Positions 1 through 11,417 of a stretch of 64,000 nt of DNA are shown one piece after another (the stretch's first letter is position 1; every line of letters begins with the position of its first letter). The translations under genes were made by a program, and so were the position numbers. The notes under the pieces are model-generated. The model made no database searches and was not told the origin of the DNA. It worked only from the letters and a program-made list of their open reading frames with translations. Location: NCBI GenBank assembly GCA_023853785.1, contig JAJIRX010000510.1, forward strand, positions 992,001-1,056,000, read 5' to 3'. The DNA is from Psilocybe azurescens (lineage: Eukaryota; Basidiomycota; Agaricomycetes; Agaricales; Agrocybaceae).

Positions 1-1033
1 CACTTATAACACGATACCATGGAATCGGCGGATTTACGTTTGGTGGCAGAAATTTGAGTGCTACAATTGATATTATTCACTTTGCGCTTTACGCGTGGAG
101 TCTGCGGCACAACACCGACCTTGGCCTACATGACGTGAGTGGTTGGGCATTCCAGCTAATTTTGCAATATGACCTAGTATCGGGGACGGAATATTAAAGA
201 TTACGGTTAATGAAAGACAGCACTGGCATACCATAGCTTGTGACTCGTCCCACTGGAATAGTTCTTATGATATCGTAGACCTAAATGGCAGGAGATATGA
301 CTCAGGTAGACCTGCATTCGTTGAAATATGACTTACAGCTGCATGAAATTCAGCACTATCCAGAGACATGATTTACACTACGTGCAGTCCAAACTTCAGA
401 CCCTGTAGAATCTTCAAGTTGATGTTTTAAACAGCACTCCAATTTGACTCCAATCCCTTCAAAAATGCTTCAAGATAGCTTTGAGATAGCGCTTCAAGGT
501 TGCATAAAAGTTATTGATGGTCAATTTTGGTCAATTCGTGTCTCGAAAGTAAAGGAATGTAGCTCAGAAAAGAACTTGTCGTGGTTCGTGTTCAAGAAGA
601 GTCGCGATCAATGCGTTTGGGAAAGCAGCACGTGAACCCACTCATTTGCTACCCACACTATGCAGATCAGTTTCTCTCAGTGTCACTCCCTGCGAAGAGA
701 AAAGAGTAATTGAAAGAAAAAAAAATCGAACTAGTACAGGCAATGCGTATGACTATATAATTAACGGTCAAATTCGAACAAAATAGCACTCTTTTTTTAC
801 ATGTTACAATCGACTTTGCTGAAAATGGGGGGGTAATTCATAATTGGATTTCTTGGAACAGAGCAATGAGAGAAGTATAAGAATAAAACACAATAGTACA
901 AGTTAGAGATCGCGAGGGCTATGCAGACGAGGAGCGTTCGAACGGCAAGAAAGTATTGTGCAGAATCAAAATGGTCATAAGAGGGTATGCAAAACCGCCT
1001 GGGTTTAGAGTTTCGGAAGGGGCCGTCATTCAT
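1..1033. other. Intergenic, no gene recognised
   Basis: No open frame here resembles a protein family. The longest plus-strand frame (444-635) has no recognisable motif. The right end is the 3' flank of the minus-strand histidine kinase gene. A short poly-A tract (715-725) is the only low-complexity feature. Confidence 0.5.
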
Positions 1034-4000
1034 CTAAGAGTAGTTCTGGGTAATTGGGATAGGCCGTCGCAGAAGGTGATGAATTTTCTGGGCACCACGT
1101 TCGCCTGCCAGCTTGTTGATAGAGTTAAGGAGGTCGGCCCGGCGCAGGGGTTCTATAGAGACATCAGTAAGCCGAAAGTAGAATTTCTACATTTAACTGC
1201 AACGTACTAGTAATGTGGTCGTCCATTCCTGCTTGCAAGCAACGTTCTCTGTCGCCGATCACTATGACGCCCCAAGTCAGCGAATGCCCGATAAAAGAGG
1301 AAAAATAAGAATTAGAAACTCACTGGCATGTGCGGTTAGAGCGATAATGGGTGTAGGCGAGAGGCTCTTATGCATCTCATAAGAGCGGATTAACTCAGTA
1401 GCCTCCATACCACCCATGAACGGCATAGACACATCCATCTAATCACAAGAAACTTCAGTCAAACGGAATACACCGACACCCAAAGGAGAAACAACATACA
1501 AGGATGATATCGAACGGTTTGCCCTGAGCAACCCGTCCTTTGAAAGCATCAACAGCCAAACTTCCATTCTCCGCAATCTCAACTGTATGCCCGTACTTCT
1601 CCAAAATCTTGACAGCTAGTTTCTGATTGACCAAGTTGTCTTCAGCCAGGAGAATGTCGAAAGTGACATCGTTCGGGGCGGACACAGGGCTGACGGTGTT
1701 AGACTCTAGTGCTGAAATAAGGGCCGAAGAAAGGTCCTGGGCGGTGACAGGTGTTGTCACTTGCGAGCTTATACTGTTATCCAAACACCATTTTACTGTA
1801 TAGGAGAGGTGCAAATATGTTAGAATTTTCGTAGCGCAAAGTATACAAATAGGTTGTTACTCACGGTTAAGTCTGGGCATCGATGGAGCCAGAAGGACGA
1901 CAGGGATATATCGTAGATGTTCATATTCACGAATGCACTCGGTCTGCCGATGATAAGAAAAGAAAAGAAAAGAAGTTGTCAACAAGAAAGTAAAATAAAA
2001 AAATATGAAAAAAGGAAAAAGGCACATACAACTGTCAGCGAATCCACGACGATGGTATCAATATGAGGGCATTTCTCCTTATCCGCAACTGCCTTGACAT
2101 CATGCACAACGTAAGGTCTTAGACCCAAGTCCTTGATGCGATCCACCACACCAGTCCCGTCAAATAAGGTATCAACGAAGAGTATCGTGCGCTTCGCAAA
2201 CGCAGCCATCTTCCCAAGAGTCGCTTCCATGGTCGAATGGCTGATCTGGGAGGTGATCGTGAAGAAGAACTTGCTTCCTTTCGAGACCTCACTCTCCACC
2301 CACATGTTACCCTGCATGAGGGAAACAAGGCGCTTCGAGATGGATAGACCCAAACCGGTACCACCGTATTCCTACCAACCATTTAGTTCTATATTAAAAC
2401 AGAAAAATAGAAAAAGGACCCACTCGTGTCGTTGATCCATCTGCCTGACAGAAAGTATCGAAGATCAAGTTGAGTTTGTCTTTCGCGATTCCGATACCCG
2501 TGTCAGTAACACAGAATTCCAAGGTCACACTTTGGTCATCAAGAGCCAACAACCGCGTGCTCAACGCGACATGACCTTGCGAGACGCCTTGGACGGCGTG
2601 AACTTGATGGCGTTGCCAACCAAGTTAGTGATAACCTGTCGCAGACGCAACGAGTCACCAATAAGTTGATCAGGGATGTCCGGTTCCACATCGTACGTGA
2701 GATCCAAATTGTTCTGCGAAGCTCGCACAACCAGAGTCTTCAGGATACCAAAGACCGTCTGGCGGAGGGAGTACGACACAGCTTCCATCGTCATTCGTCC
2801 GGCTTCGACTGCAAAGTAAAAAAATGTTAGTCAATACATTACCCATAAGACGGAGAACGGAGGGACTCACTTTTGGAAATGTCCAAAATATCATCAATAA
2901 TCAATAGTAGCGAACGTGCCAAACTGTGCACTAGCAGCAAACTCTCCCTCTGCGATCGGTTCAAATCACTATCCAGTGTCAACTCCGTCATTCCGATTAT
3001 ACCATTCATAGGCGTCCTATCAAAACCCTTCAGTATTCCTATCCTCCAAGTCCATGTACGATCAAAGAAATCTGACCTGATCTCATGCGACATATTAGCC
3101 AAGAACTCACTCTTACTCCTATTCGCCAACTCGGCCGCCTCCCTCGCAGCAGTATTCTTCTGAATACTGTCTCGCAAATTGAACACCATCTGATTGATCT
3201 GGGTCTTCAACGAGTCCATCTCACCACTGGCCTCGACAGTGATGAACCGTGTAAAGTCTCCATCCATAGCAGCAGCCGAAATCTGGGCGAAGCCACGCAC
3301 TTGCGTCGTCAAGTTTCCAGCCATGGTATTGACAGACAACCTAAGTCGCATAATATCAGCCAACAGCTCGGACCAATTTAGAAAACGGGCGAACAGGGCA
3401 GAAAAAGAAAGATGGAGAAACAAAAAGCATCGGAAGAGGAACGTACGTAATCTCCTGCCAGATACCCTGCACATTGCCCACCTCAGCCTGGACACCTAGC
3501 TTACCCTCCGTACCGACCTCACGTGCGACCTTCTTGACCTCGGCCGCGAATATGGCCAACTGGTCGATCATGTCGTTGATGGTGTTGACCAAACTCAACA
3601 TCTCACCAGAGACTGACACTCCTCCGATCTTCTGTGTCAAATCTCCACGAGCCACAGCAGTCTGTGATTGGGAAAAAAAAAACATAAAAAAGAGGAACAA
3701 GGATGATATAGGGCACACGTACAGTAGCAACAGCAATCGTTCGCACTTGTAGCGTCAACTAAAGAAAAAAGCACCCAATCAGCTTCACCAAAAAGATGAA
3801 TAACAAAGAAAAGAGTACATACGTTGTTAGCCATGACGTTGACATTGTCGGTCAAATCTTTCCAGGTACCACCAACATTCGTCACCCTAGCCTGACCGCC
3901 CAACCTTCCTTCAGTACCGACCTCCCTAGCCACTCTCGTTACCTCATCAGCGAACACACTCAACGACTCCGTCATCCCATTCACCGTCTCCTTCAACTCC

Positions 4001-6616
4001 AAAATCTCGCCCCTCACATCAACCTCAATCTTCTTCGTCAAATCACCGCCAGCGACAGCCTTAGTCACCTCAGCGATAGACCGCACTTGATTCGTCAAAT
4101 TCATAGCCATGAGATTGACGTTATCAGTGAGCACTTTCCACATTCCCTGTACATCAGGCACAAAGGCCTGGCCTCCCAAAATACCTTCCGTGCCGACTTC
4201 CAAACTGACACGCGTAACTTCGTTGGCAAGCGTGCTGAGCTGGGCCACCATTGAGTTGACCGTCATCTTCAAGTCTAGCATCTCTCCCTGCACGTCGACG
4301 TTGACTAGTTTGCCGAGGTCTCCCAACGCCACGGCTTTCGTCACCTCGGATATGGAACGTACTTGATCCGTCAGAGTTGGAAGCCATTTTCTGAAGAATT
4401 GTTAAGAAAATGGATACAACGAACGAGAAAATAGAAAAAAAAACGTACATTGACATTCCGCGTCAAATCGGCCCATGTACCTTGTACACCCTCGACTTTG
4501 GCTTGACCTCCCAATATACCTTGTGTCCCCACCTCCAACGCTACTCTCGTCACTTCAGATGCAAACGCCGACAACTGATCCACCATTGAATTGACAGTGC
4601 CTAAAGAACGGCAATTTCCTTTAAGTCACGGCCGATCTAAAAGGAAATGAACTACACACCTTTCAAAGTCGACATCTCACCCTCGACCTGGATCTCAATC
4701 TTCTGGGTCAAATCACCCCGAGCGACGGCTGTAGTCACCACTGCGATAGACCGCACTTGATCTGTAAGTGACGAACACATCCGATTGACCTATAGAGATA
4801 GTAAATATCTCTGTCCCACTATATTTTGAAAGACAACTCACATTCCGAACTAAATTTAACCACACCCCTTCCACGTCCGGTACATGCGCCTGTCCTCCCA
4901 ATTTGCCTTGACTTCCGACTTCCAACGTGACTCGAGTGACTTCCGCCGCTAGAGCTCGTAACCTAAATGCTTGTAAGTACCCGTTCCTTTCTCTTCGTTA
5001 AATACAGGAAAGACGATGACTCACCGAACCACCATTCCATTGACCGTGTTCTTCAAATCCAATATCTCACCTCTCGCATCGACCTCGATTTGTTTACTCA
5101 AATCTCCCAATGCGACAGCTTTCGTGACCTTGGCAATAGACCTGACCTGTACACGGATTGAGAATCAGCGCTAAACTCAAATAACCTTCGCGATAAGATG
5201 ATCAGAAAGCCTGATAACGTAGACACACCTGAGATGTCAAGTTCGCTGCCAACTTGTTGACGACGCCCGTCAACTCGCGCCATGTGCCTTCGACATCGAG
5301 CACGAGTGCTTGACCACCGAGTTTTCTGCGTAGATCCAAAAATGATCAGGACACTGCTTTTTGCAATTTAAAATGCAATTTAAAAAGAGCCAGAAGCACG
5401 GAAAAAAGGGGGAGAGTATAATCTAGCCTTAACCAAATTAGGGAAGGAGTGGGAATCTAGCGTGGGGCCAAAGAGATGTGAACCCATAAAATGGCGGAAA
5501 CGAGGCGAACGAAGGCAGGGATGGGTGTATTTGGGAGCGTTCAGAGATGGTGAATCACCGAACGGAAGGAACAAAGGGTATTAATAATGATGATAAATAA
5601 AGCGCTTACCCTTCAGTTCCTACTTCCTGTGATACACGTGTGACTTCCTTTGCGAATTGTCCAAGTTTGTCGACCTAGTATAGTGAGAGTGAAAAAAAAG
5701 TATAGCATCAAGTCATGATCAGTGATTTAGAGTAGCGACATACCATGGTATTGATAACATCCTTAAGCTGAACCATGACGACACCTTGAACAGGGACCGT
5801 GATTTTTCTGACTAAGATCGCCTCGGGCGACCGCATTACAAACTCTGGCGACATCCTGTACCTGTGCCTTTAGAAGCTTGAGTTCTTCAACGGCGCTCAT
5901 CCCGCTTTCGAATGCGGCGGCGGCGAGAGGACCCATAGGAACGACGAGAGGGCTGGAGCTAAGAGGTGCATTGTTATCCGTGGTATAGAGCATTAAGGGG
6001 TCCGAAATCGATTTCCCACAAGTTGGGCAGTGTGCGTGAGCCGTAGGAGGTGCCGAGCTGTATCCACCGTTAGCGCTGGCCTGAGCGAGAGCAGCCTGGT
6101 GTGCCTTCATGTTTCCGTATGCGCGTGTAAAGACCTTGGATGGGTCGATCGAGGATTGAAGTCCGTCTAGAGAGATGGTCATGTTCGTGCCGTTGGTCCG
6201 TGTGTTGTGAGTGATTGCGGGATCGGATGTTCCATTGGGCCTGTTTATGGGTGTAGTTGCGTCCGAGTGTTGTTGTTCAAGTTGGGTCTCGAGCTCTAGG
6301 ATTTTCTCGTCATCCTTTGGCGATTAAACATAAGTTACATTTAAATTATGAGATCGACGAGTATCACCAATTGGCTACGAGCTCCCTTGAACTCTGAGAC
6401 GACCTCCTCAGCTGTCCACATCCTCTTCGCGACGGCCGCCAGCGAGCGCAGAATAGTTTCGGTTTGCCAATCTGCTGGACCTTCGTATCTAGGTATCGGT
6501 GCGCCTGGATATGGCCCGAGCTCGTAGATTGAAAGTAGGGCAACAAGGTGAGATTTAAAGGAGTCTGTCATTGTCGGCGTCGTCAAGATCGTCTCCTCCG
6601 GGGCTGGAGGATCCAT
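1034..6616 (-). CDS. Group III hybrid histidine kinase (Nik1/Os-1 type), seven HAMP modules
   Basis: The family is a cytosolic osmosensing and fungicide-responsive hybrid kinase that controls the HOG MAPK cascade by phosphorelay. The ATG at 6616 opens a roughly 200-residue N-terminal region containing a CPTCGK knuckle. Seven HAMP modules follow, with repeated GDL(S/T)xK-type cores and DEVTRVxxEVGTxGxLGGQA linkers (about 5900 to 3200). Next come HisKA (NMSHEIR then TPMNG, His near 3080), HATPase ([15 protein letters not shown]) and a C-terminal receiver ([28 protein letters not shown]). The frame closes at TAG 1034-1036. More than a dozen introns of about 50-60 nt split it. Three single-base shifts break the frame: an extra base in the T-run 5803-5807, an extra G near 4375, and a missing base at 2575-2576. 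The tandem relic at 8.1-10.8 kb has the expected base count at the first two sites. The gene is therefore either inactive or miscalled here. Domain identity is certain; integrity is not. Confidence 0.9.
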
Positions 6617-8118
6617 AATTGAGATGATGGTGGTGGATTCTGGAAGAGGCCAAGAAGCGAAAACAGGCGAAAACCTGACAGGTCCCGATTGTATTAGGCG
6701 CACGTGATATCCACAAGCAGCTCAGGTAACAACCCGTTCACCACAAGTTCACCGTTGGCGTTCGACGGGTCGACCGAGGTTCTAGTCTTGTCAATGAATT
6801 TCAAGGCTTTGGAATTAACGCTAACACAGACAGATAGAAATGTTTCGAGCCCAAAATTACTTTGAATTGGCTTAATTGTTGTTCGTGTTGTTTAGTAAAA
6901 TTTTGTCACAATAATCCGACCCGAACACGATCGATTTGCCTAGCAACCCCCTCGTATGATTGGAGCATTCTATATAATGGAGGAGCAGGGTTCAAGCTAT
7001 CTCGTTGCTCAGCAGCTAAAGTTTAGACGTCTAGACCTTTTTGTCCGAGCCTGTGTCGCTACGCCGTTCCGAGGATGAATACCCCTAAGTCAGCTGAAGC
7101 ACCACATTTTTAGGCATGTTGACGGATATGTCTTCCATTTCTTGCGTTTATGACATCATGTCTTCTCAGCCAATGTCCAACATGAGAAGCCAATCCAGTT
7201 ATGTTATGAAACAGGATCACGGAGATATCACGGCCCTTTTGCAGCTATCATGCTGACGACTTCAAGTGCTTTCAAATCACGTTTCGGTTGAGCGGTGGGC
7301 TATGCTGAGTTTTGTTCAGTTCGCCAAAGATTTGTCGAGAATGCGAAACTGAGCGAGAGGAGGTGTGCAAACGCTGGCGGAGGAACATCTCCGATAAAAA
7401 ATCTTGAGAATCAATGACATCGCAGGACATCTGTCAGGAACATCAGAACGTTGTGAAAATAAAATACAACCTGCGCATATACTTATACGAGATGTCATAG
7501 TTGGACATAGAAAGGATGGCACCAGCATCGGCAAACGGAATCCAACGATATAAATATCTTTGCTGGCAGTCCTAAAATCATGGAAGAGGAATTAGTTATC
7601 AAGACATCATAAACGTGGCTGATTTCATAAATTAATGACACAATATCCTTGAGAAAGAATGTCTTTCCAAAGACTTATACGCGGCGGAAAGAAGTGCCCG
7701 ACGTACACAACACTCCAGAGTCCAGACATAAGTACAGCAAAGAGAATCTCCAAACTAAGATACTAGTAGAACGAAGTTCCTTCGTGAAGCGCCAAAACTA
7801 AGATATATCCGTGAAAGGGAAGGAGATGAACAAGACGGGAAAGCTGTAAAAATGGCTGACCAATACGCACTCAAAGAAGCATTGAGCGATTTTAATCTTG
7901 AAGGGACCGGGTCTAAACTGCCCTCCCTCACGCAATCATCCGCGTAGATAATAAAAGGCGACGAACGGAAGTCAACCGCGGCAACTGTCTTCAAAGCAGA
8001 AATAGATCAGACGGGCTCTGGGGATCCAATCAGACACAAGGACATAACAAGAACGATACGTTACTTCCTCTGGATGGCGGTACACGATATTTATGTAAGT
8101 ACTAAATGATGATTCGCC
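6617..8118. other. Intergenic between the two histidine kinase copies
   Basis: This 1.5 kb holds no convincing gene. It covers the region where the kinase and receiver of the second copy would have lain, but I see no HisKA, HATPase or receiver motif in any frame. Open frames at 7316-7534 and 7755-7994 (minus) lack recognisable content. A TATA-like string (tctatataat, about 6970) has no gene that it obviously serves. Confidence 0.45.
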
Positions 8119-10809
8119 TCAAAGATGAACCTCTTCCTCATCAGCGACCCCAGATTGGGCCTTATTCTTGAACTCAGCCGCGAGTATATCCCTGTTGAGC
8201 ATAAGTCCCCAAAAACATTAACCGATCGAATCAGAAAGAGGGAAAACATAGAAAAAGGAAAACAACGCACGCAATCTCATCCCAGATACCTATTACACTT
8301 CTCACATCAGCTTCTCCCAGCCTATCCTCCGTATCGCCCTCACGCGCGATCTTCTTGTACTTAGCCGCAAACATGGCCAGCTGGTCAATCATGTCGTTGA
8401 TGGTGTTGGCCAAACTCAACATCTCACCAGGTAATGGTGCGTTCTCAATCTTCTGCGTCAAATCTCCACGAGCCACAGCAATCTACCACGAGCAAAAGAA
8501 AACATTAAAACGATCGATACGGTACAGCTAGGCAGTGAAGAAATACACACAATGGCAACGGAGACCGTTCGCACTTGCAGTGTCAACTGAATAAAAAACA
8601 ACGCGATTAGCTCTAGGTCAAAGTTTATACATCCCAAGCCTGGGCCCAGCCAAAACTTGAGACAGAACGCAAGTGAAATTATGAAGACAAAGAAAAAACA
8701 TACATTGTTAGCCATAACATTAACACTGTCGGCCAGTTCCTTCCACGACCCTGCCATATTTGGAACCTTCGCCTGCCATCCTAAATGTCCCTCCGCGCCC
8801 GCCACCCTCGCCACCCCCGTCACCTCGTCCATAAACACCCTCAAAAGCTCGGCTGTGTCATTCACAGTCTCCTTCAGCTCCAGCATCTCCCCGCGCGCAT
8901 TGAACTCAACTCTCATCGTCAGATCACCCCAAGCAATAGCCTTAATCACCTCCGAGATACCCCGCACCTGGTTCGTCAAAAGCATAGACATATTATTAAC
9001 GTGATCAGTCATGGCTTTCCACATTCCCTGGATGTCAGGTACGAAGGCCTGCCCGCCTAACATTCCTTCTGTGACAACTTCCAAGCTGACGCGCGAAACC
9101 TCATTTGCAAGGGTGCTGAGGTGAGTTACCATCGCATTGACAGTGTCCTTCAGATCAAGCATCTCTCCATGAGCATCCACTTCAACAAGGTGGCTGAGAT
9201 CGCCCAATGCCACGGCTTTCGTCACTTGAGTTATCGAACGTACTTGATCCGTCAAGTTGGAGGCCATTTTCTGGCGGCCGAAATGTAAGAATAAGAACAC
9301 TATGAGGAGCGACACTATGAGAACGCACATTGACATTCTCTACCAAATCCAGCCACACCCCTTCCGCATCCGGTACTTGTGCACGTCCTCCGAATTCGCC
9401 TTGACATCCGACTTCCAACGTAACTCGATTAACCTCCCTCAACAATACACGCAGTCTGCAAATAGAACAGGAACAGGGTACTCCCATCTGAGCTCAATTT
9501 GTGGAGCAACAAAACAGAAATACTGACCGAAGCACGATACTATTCACTATATTCTTCAAATCCATGATCTCACCCTTCGATTCAACCTCGATCTGTTTAC
9601 TCAGGTCTCCTAACGCAATAGCTTTCGAGACCTTTGATATAGACCTGACCTACACATATGAACCCAAGATTTGAATATCTAGCCAAGATAACACACTCAA
9701 ACACAGAACGAACCTGAGAAGTTATGTTCGACGCCATTTATTGACAACTGAGATCAATTCGCCTAATGCGCCTTCGACATCGGGAACGGCTAGTTGAACA
9801 CCGAGTTTCCTGCAATCCAATTGTGGTTAGCACAATCCGCCTTTATTATTTGAAGAACTTCGAGGACAGAAAATAAAGGTGCTTAATATAGCAGTTACCG
9901 TATAAAGGAAGGAGGGGGGGACATAGCGTGGGGCAAAACGAAGAACTCACCCATCAGTTCCAATTTCCTGGGAAACACGGATGACCTCATTTGTGATTTG
10001 CATGAGTTTATCGACCTAAGGCGGCGTCAATGAAGAAAAGGCATAGCATCTAAGTCTGGCAGATCGAGCATCGAGCAAAAGGATTCAGACGTACCATATT
10101 GTTCACAACATCCTTGAGCTGCGACATAACCACACCTTGAATCGGAACCGTGATTTTCTGACTAAGGTCGCCTCGAGCGACGGCATTGCAAACTCTGGCG
10201 ACGTCTGATAGCTGGCTTTTGAGGAGCCTCAGTTCTTCGACGGCGCTGATTTCATTTTCAAAACTGCCCGGAAGAAGGGGAGAAGTGATATCGAAGGGAA
10301 CAGAGTTGGCAAGAACATCATCAGCGCTGTGCAGTACGACTGGTTCCGGGATCGACACATTCCCACAAGTGGGGCAAAGTTTATAAGCCGCAGTCGCAGT
10401 AGTGTTGGCAGTACTGATATCGGAGACATCCTGAGAACCCTCGATAGGTGGCGTCGCCTCCGAGTGCTGTACAAACTGGTACCCGAGTTCCACCACCTTC
10501 TCGTTGTCCTATCGGGAGAAGACAGAAAATAAGTAACAATGTGATCATGGGATCGACAAGCATCACCAATGGGCCACGGGCTCCCTTCAGCTCAGACACG
10601 ACCCCCTCAGCCGCCCACATCCTTCTCGCGAGCGCATGAAGAGAGCGCAGAATGCTTTCCGATTGCGAATCTGTTGGCCCGTCATATCTAGGCATCGGTA
10701 CACTTGGATGTGGTCCAAGCTTGTAGATCGAAAGGAGAGCAACGAGATGAGCTTTGAAGGCATCGGAGGTCACCTCCGTTGCTGCATACTGTTCGTTTAA
10801 TGCAGTCAT
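8119..10809 (-). pseudogene. Truncated tandem copy of the group III histidine kinase, HAMP region only
   Basis: This is a paralogue of the gene at 1034-6616. It shares the N-terminus (VALLSIYKLGPHP, the CPTCGN knuckle), the same first intron positions and the first HAMP module. It then has modules matching parents 2, 4, 5 and 6. The module matching parent 3 is absent: the exon ending VENVN joins straight to one starting KMASNLTDQVRS, as the parent does only after module 4 begins. A one-base deletion near 9736 (parent [10 protein letters not shown], here NKWRRT then stop) breaks the frame. Conserved positions are eroded (for example [11 protein letters not shown] became RVAGAEGHLGW). After the last HAMP linker a spliced exon reads about 23 novel residues (DILAAEFKNKAQSGV...) to TGA 8119-8121. 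No kinase or receiver follows. Start ATG 10809. Most likely a pseudogene; a HAMP-only product is possible if the shift is an error. Confidence 0.8.
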
Positions 10810-11417
10810 AACTGAAATGATTGAGGAAGAGTCAAAGTCGAGCGCCAACTATCCAACTTGATAAACCATTTATGTCGGATCTCGGACTCTTTAAATCCAT
10901 CATTCAGAGGCCATATGCACAGCGTCATACTGCATATACAGGTTCACAGATACTTTGCAGAGCATTACACAATTATACATTGCGATGAACTTGTTCATCG
11001 TGAGCTGTGTTATAGTCCATCTTGTGAAGAAGTCAGCACCAAAAAGACAAATATTGCAAATGGAGGCTTACCGTCCAAGGCACACAAAAATACATATAGG
11101 CAGACAGTATACATATCTGGGATTATTGAATGTTAGAGTTTACATTGCATGTTGAGGGACGTGAAAAGATCATCGACACTACCTAAAACAACAGGGTGGT
11201 GATGAATAACGCTACATAACCCGGTCGTGGGAAGACCGAGTCACCAGAAACATAGAGATAACCTATATTATTGACGTGGGATTAGCTGGTGCAAGGCAAT
11301 GAATGTAGTTGATGTCACGAACCAAAAACGATCGGTATATCATGAAATGGACAACTGAAAGCCCAAGAACGAACGAATAGAAGATAACAATAATGATAAT
11401 TCACCTCATAACTGAAC
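10810..11417. other. Intergenic, nothing recognised
   Basis: AT-rich spacer between the histidine kinase relic and the 3' end of BRF1. No frame shows a conserved motif, and no repeat or RNA gene is visible. Confidence 0.5.

Noticed and set aside
3194..4366. Plus-strand frames across the histidine kinase
   Set aside because: They are shadows of the repeated HAMP exons and repeat with the same period.
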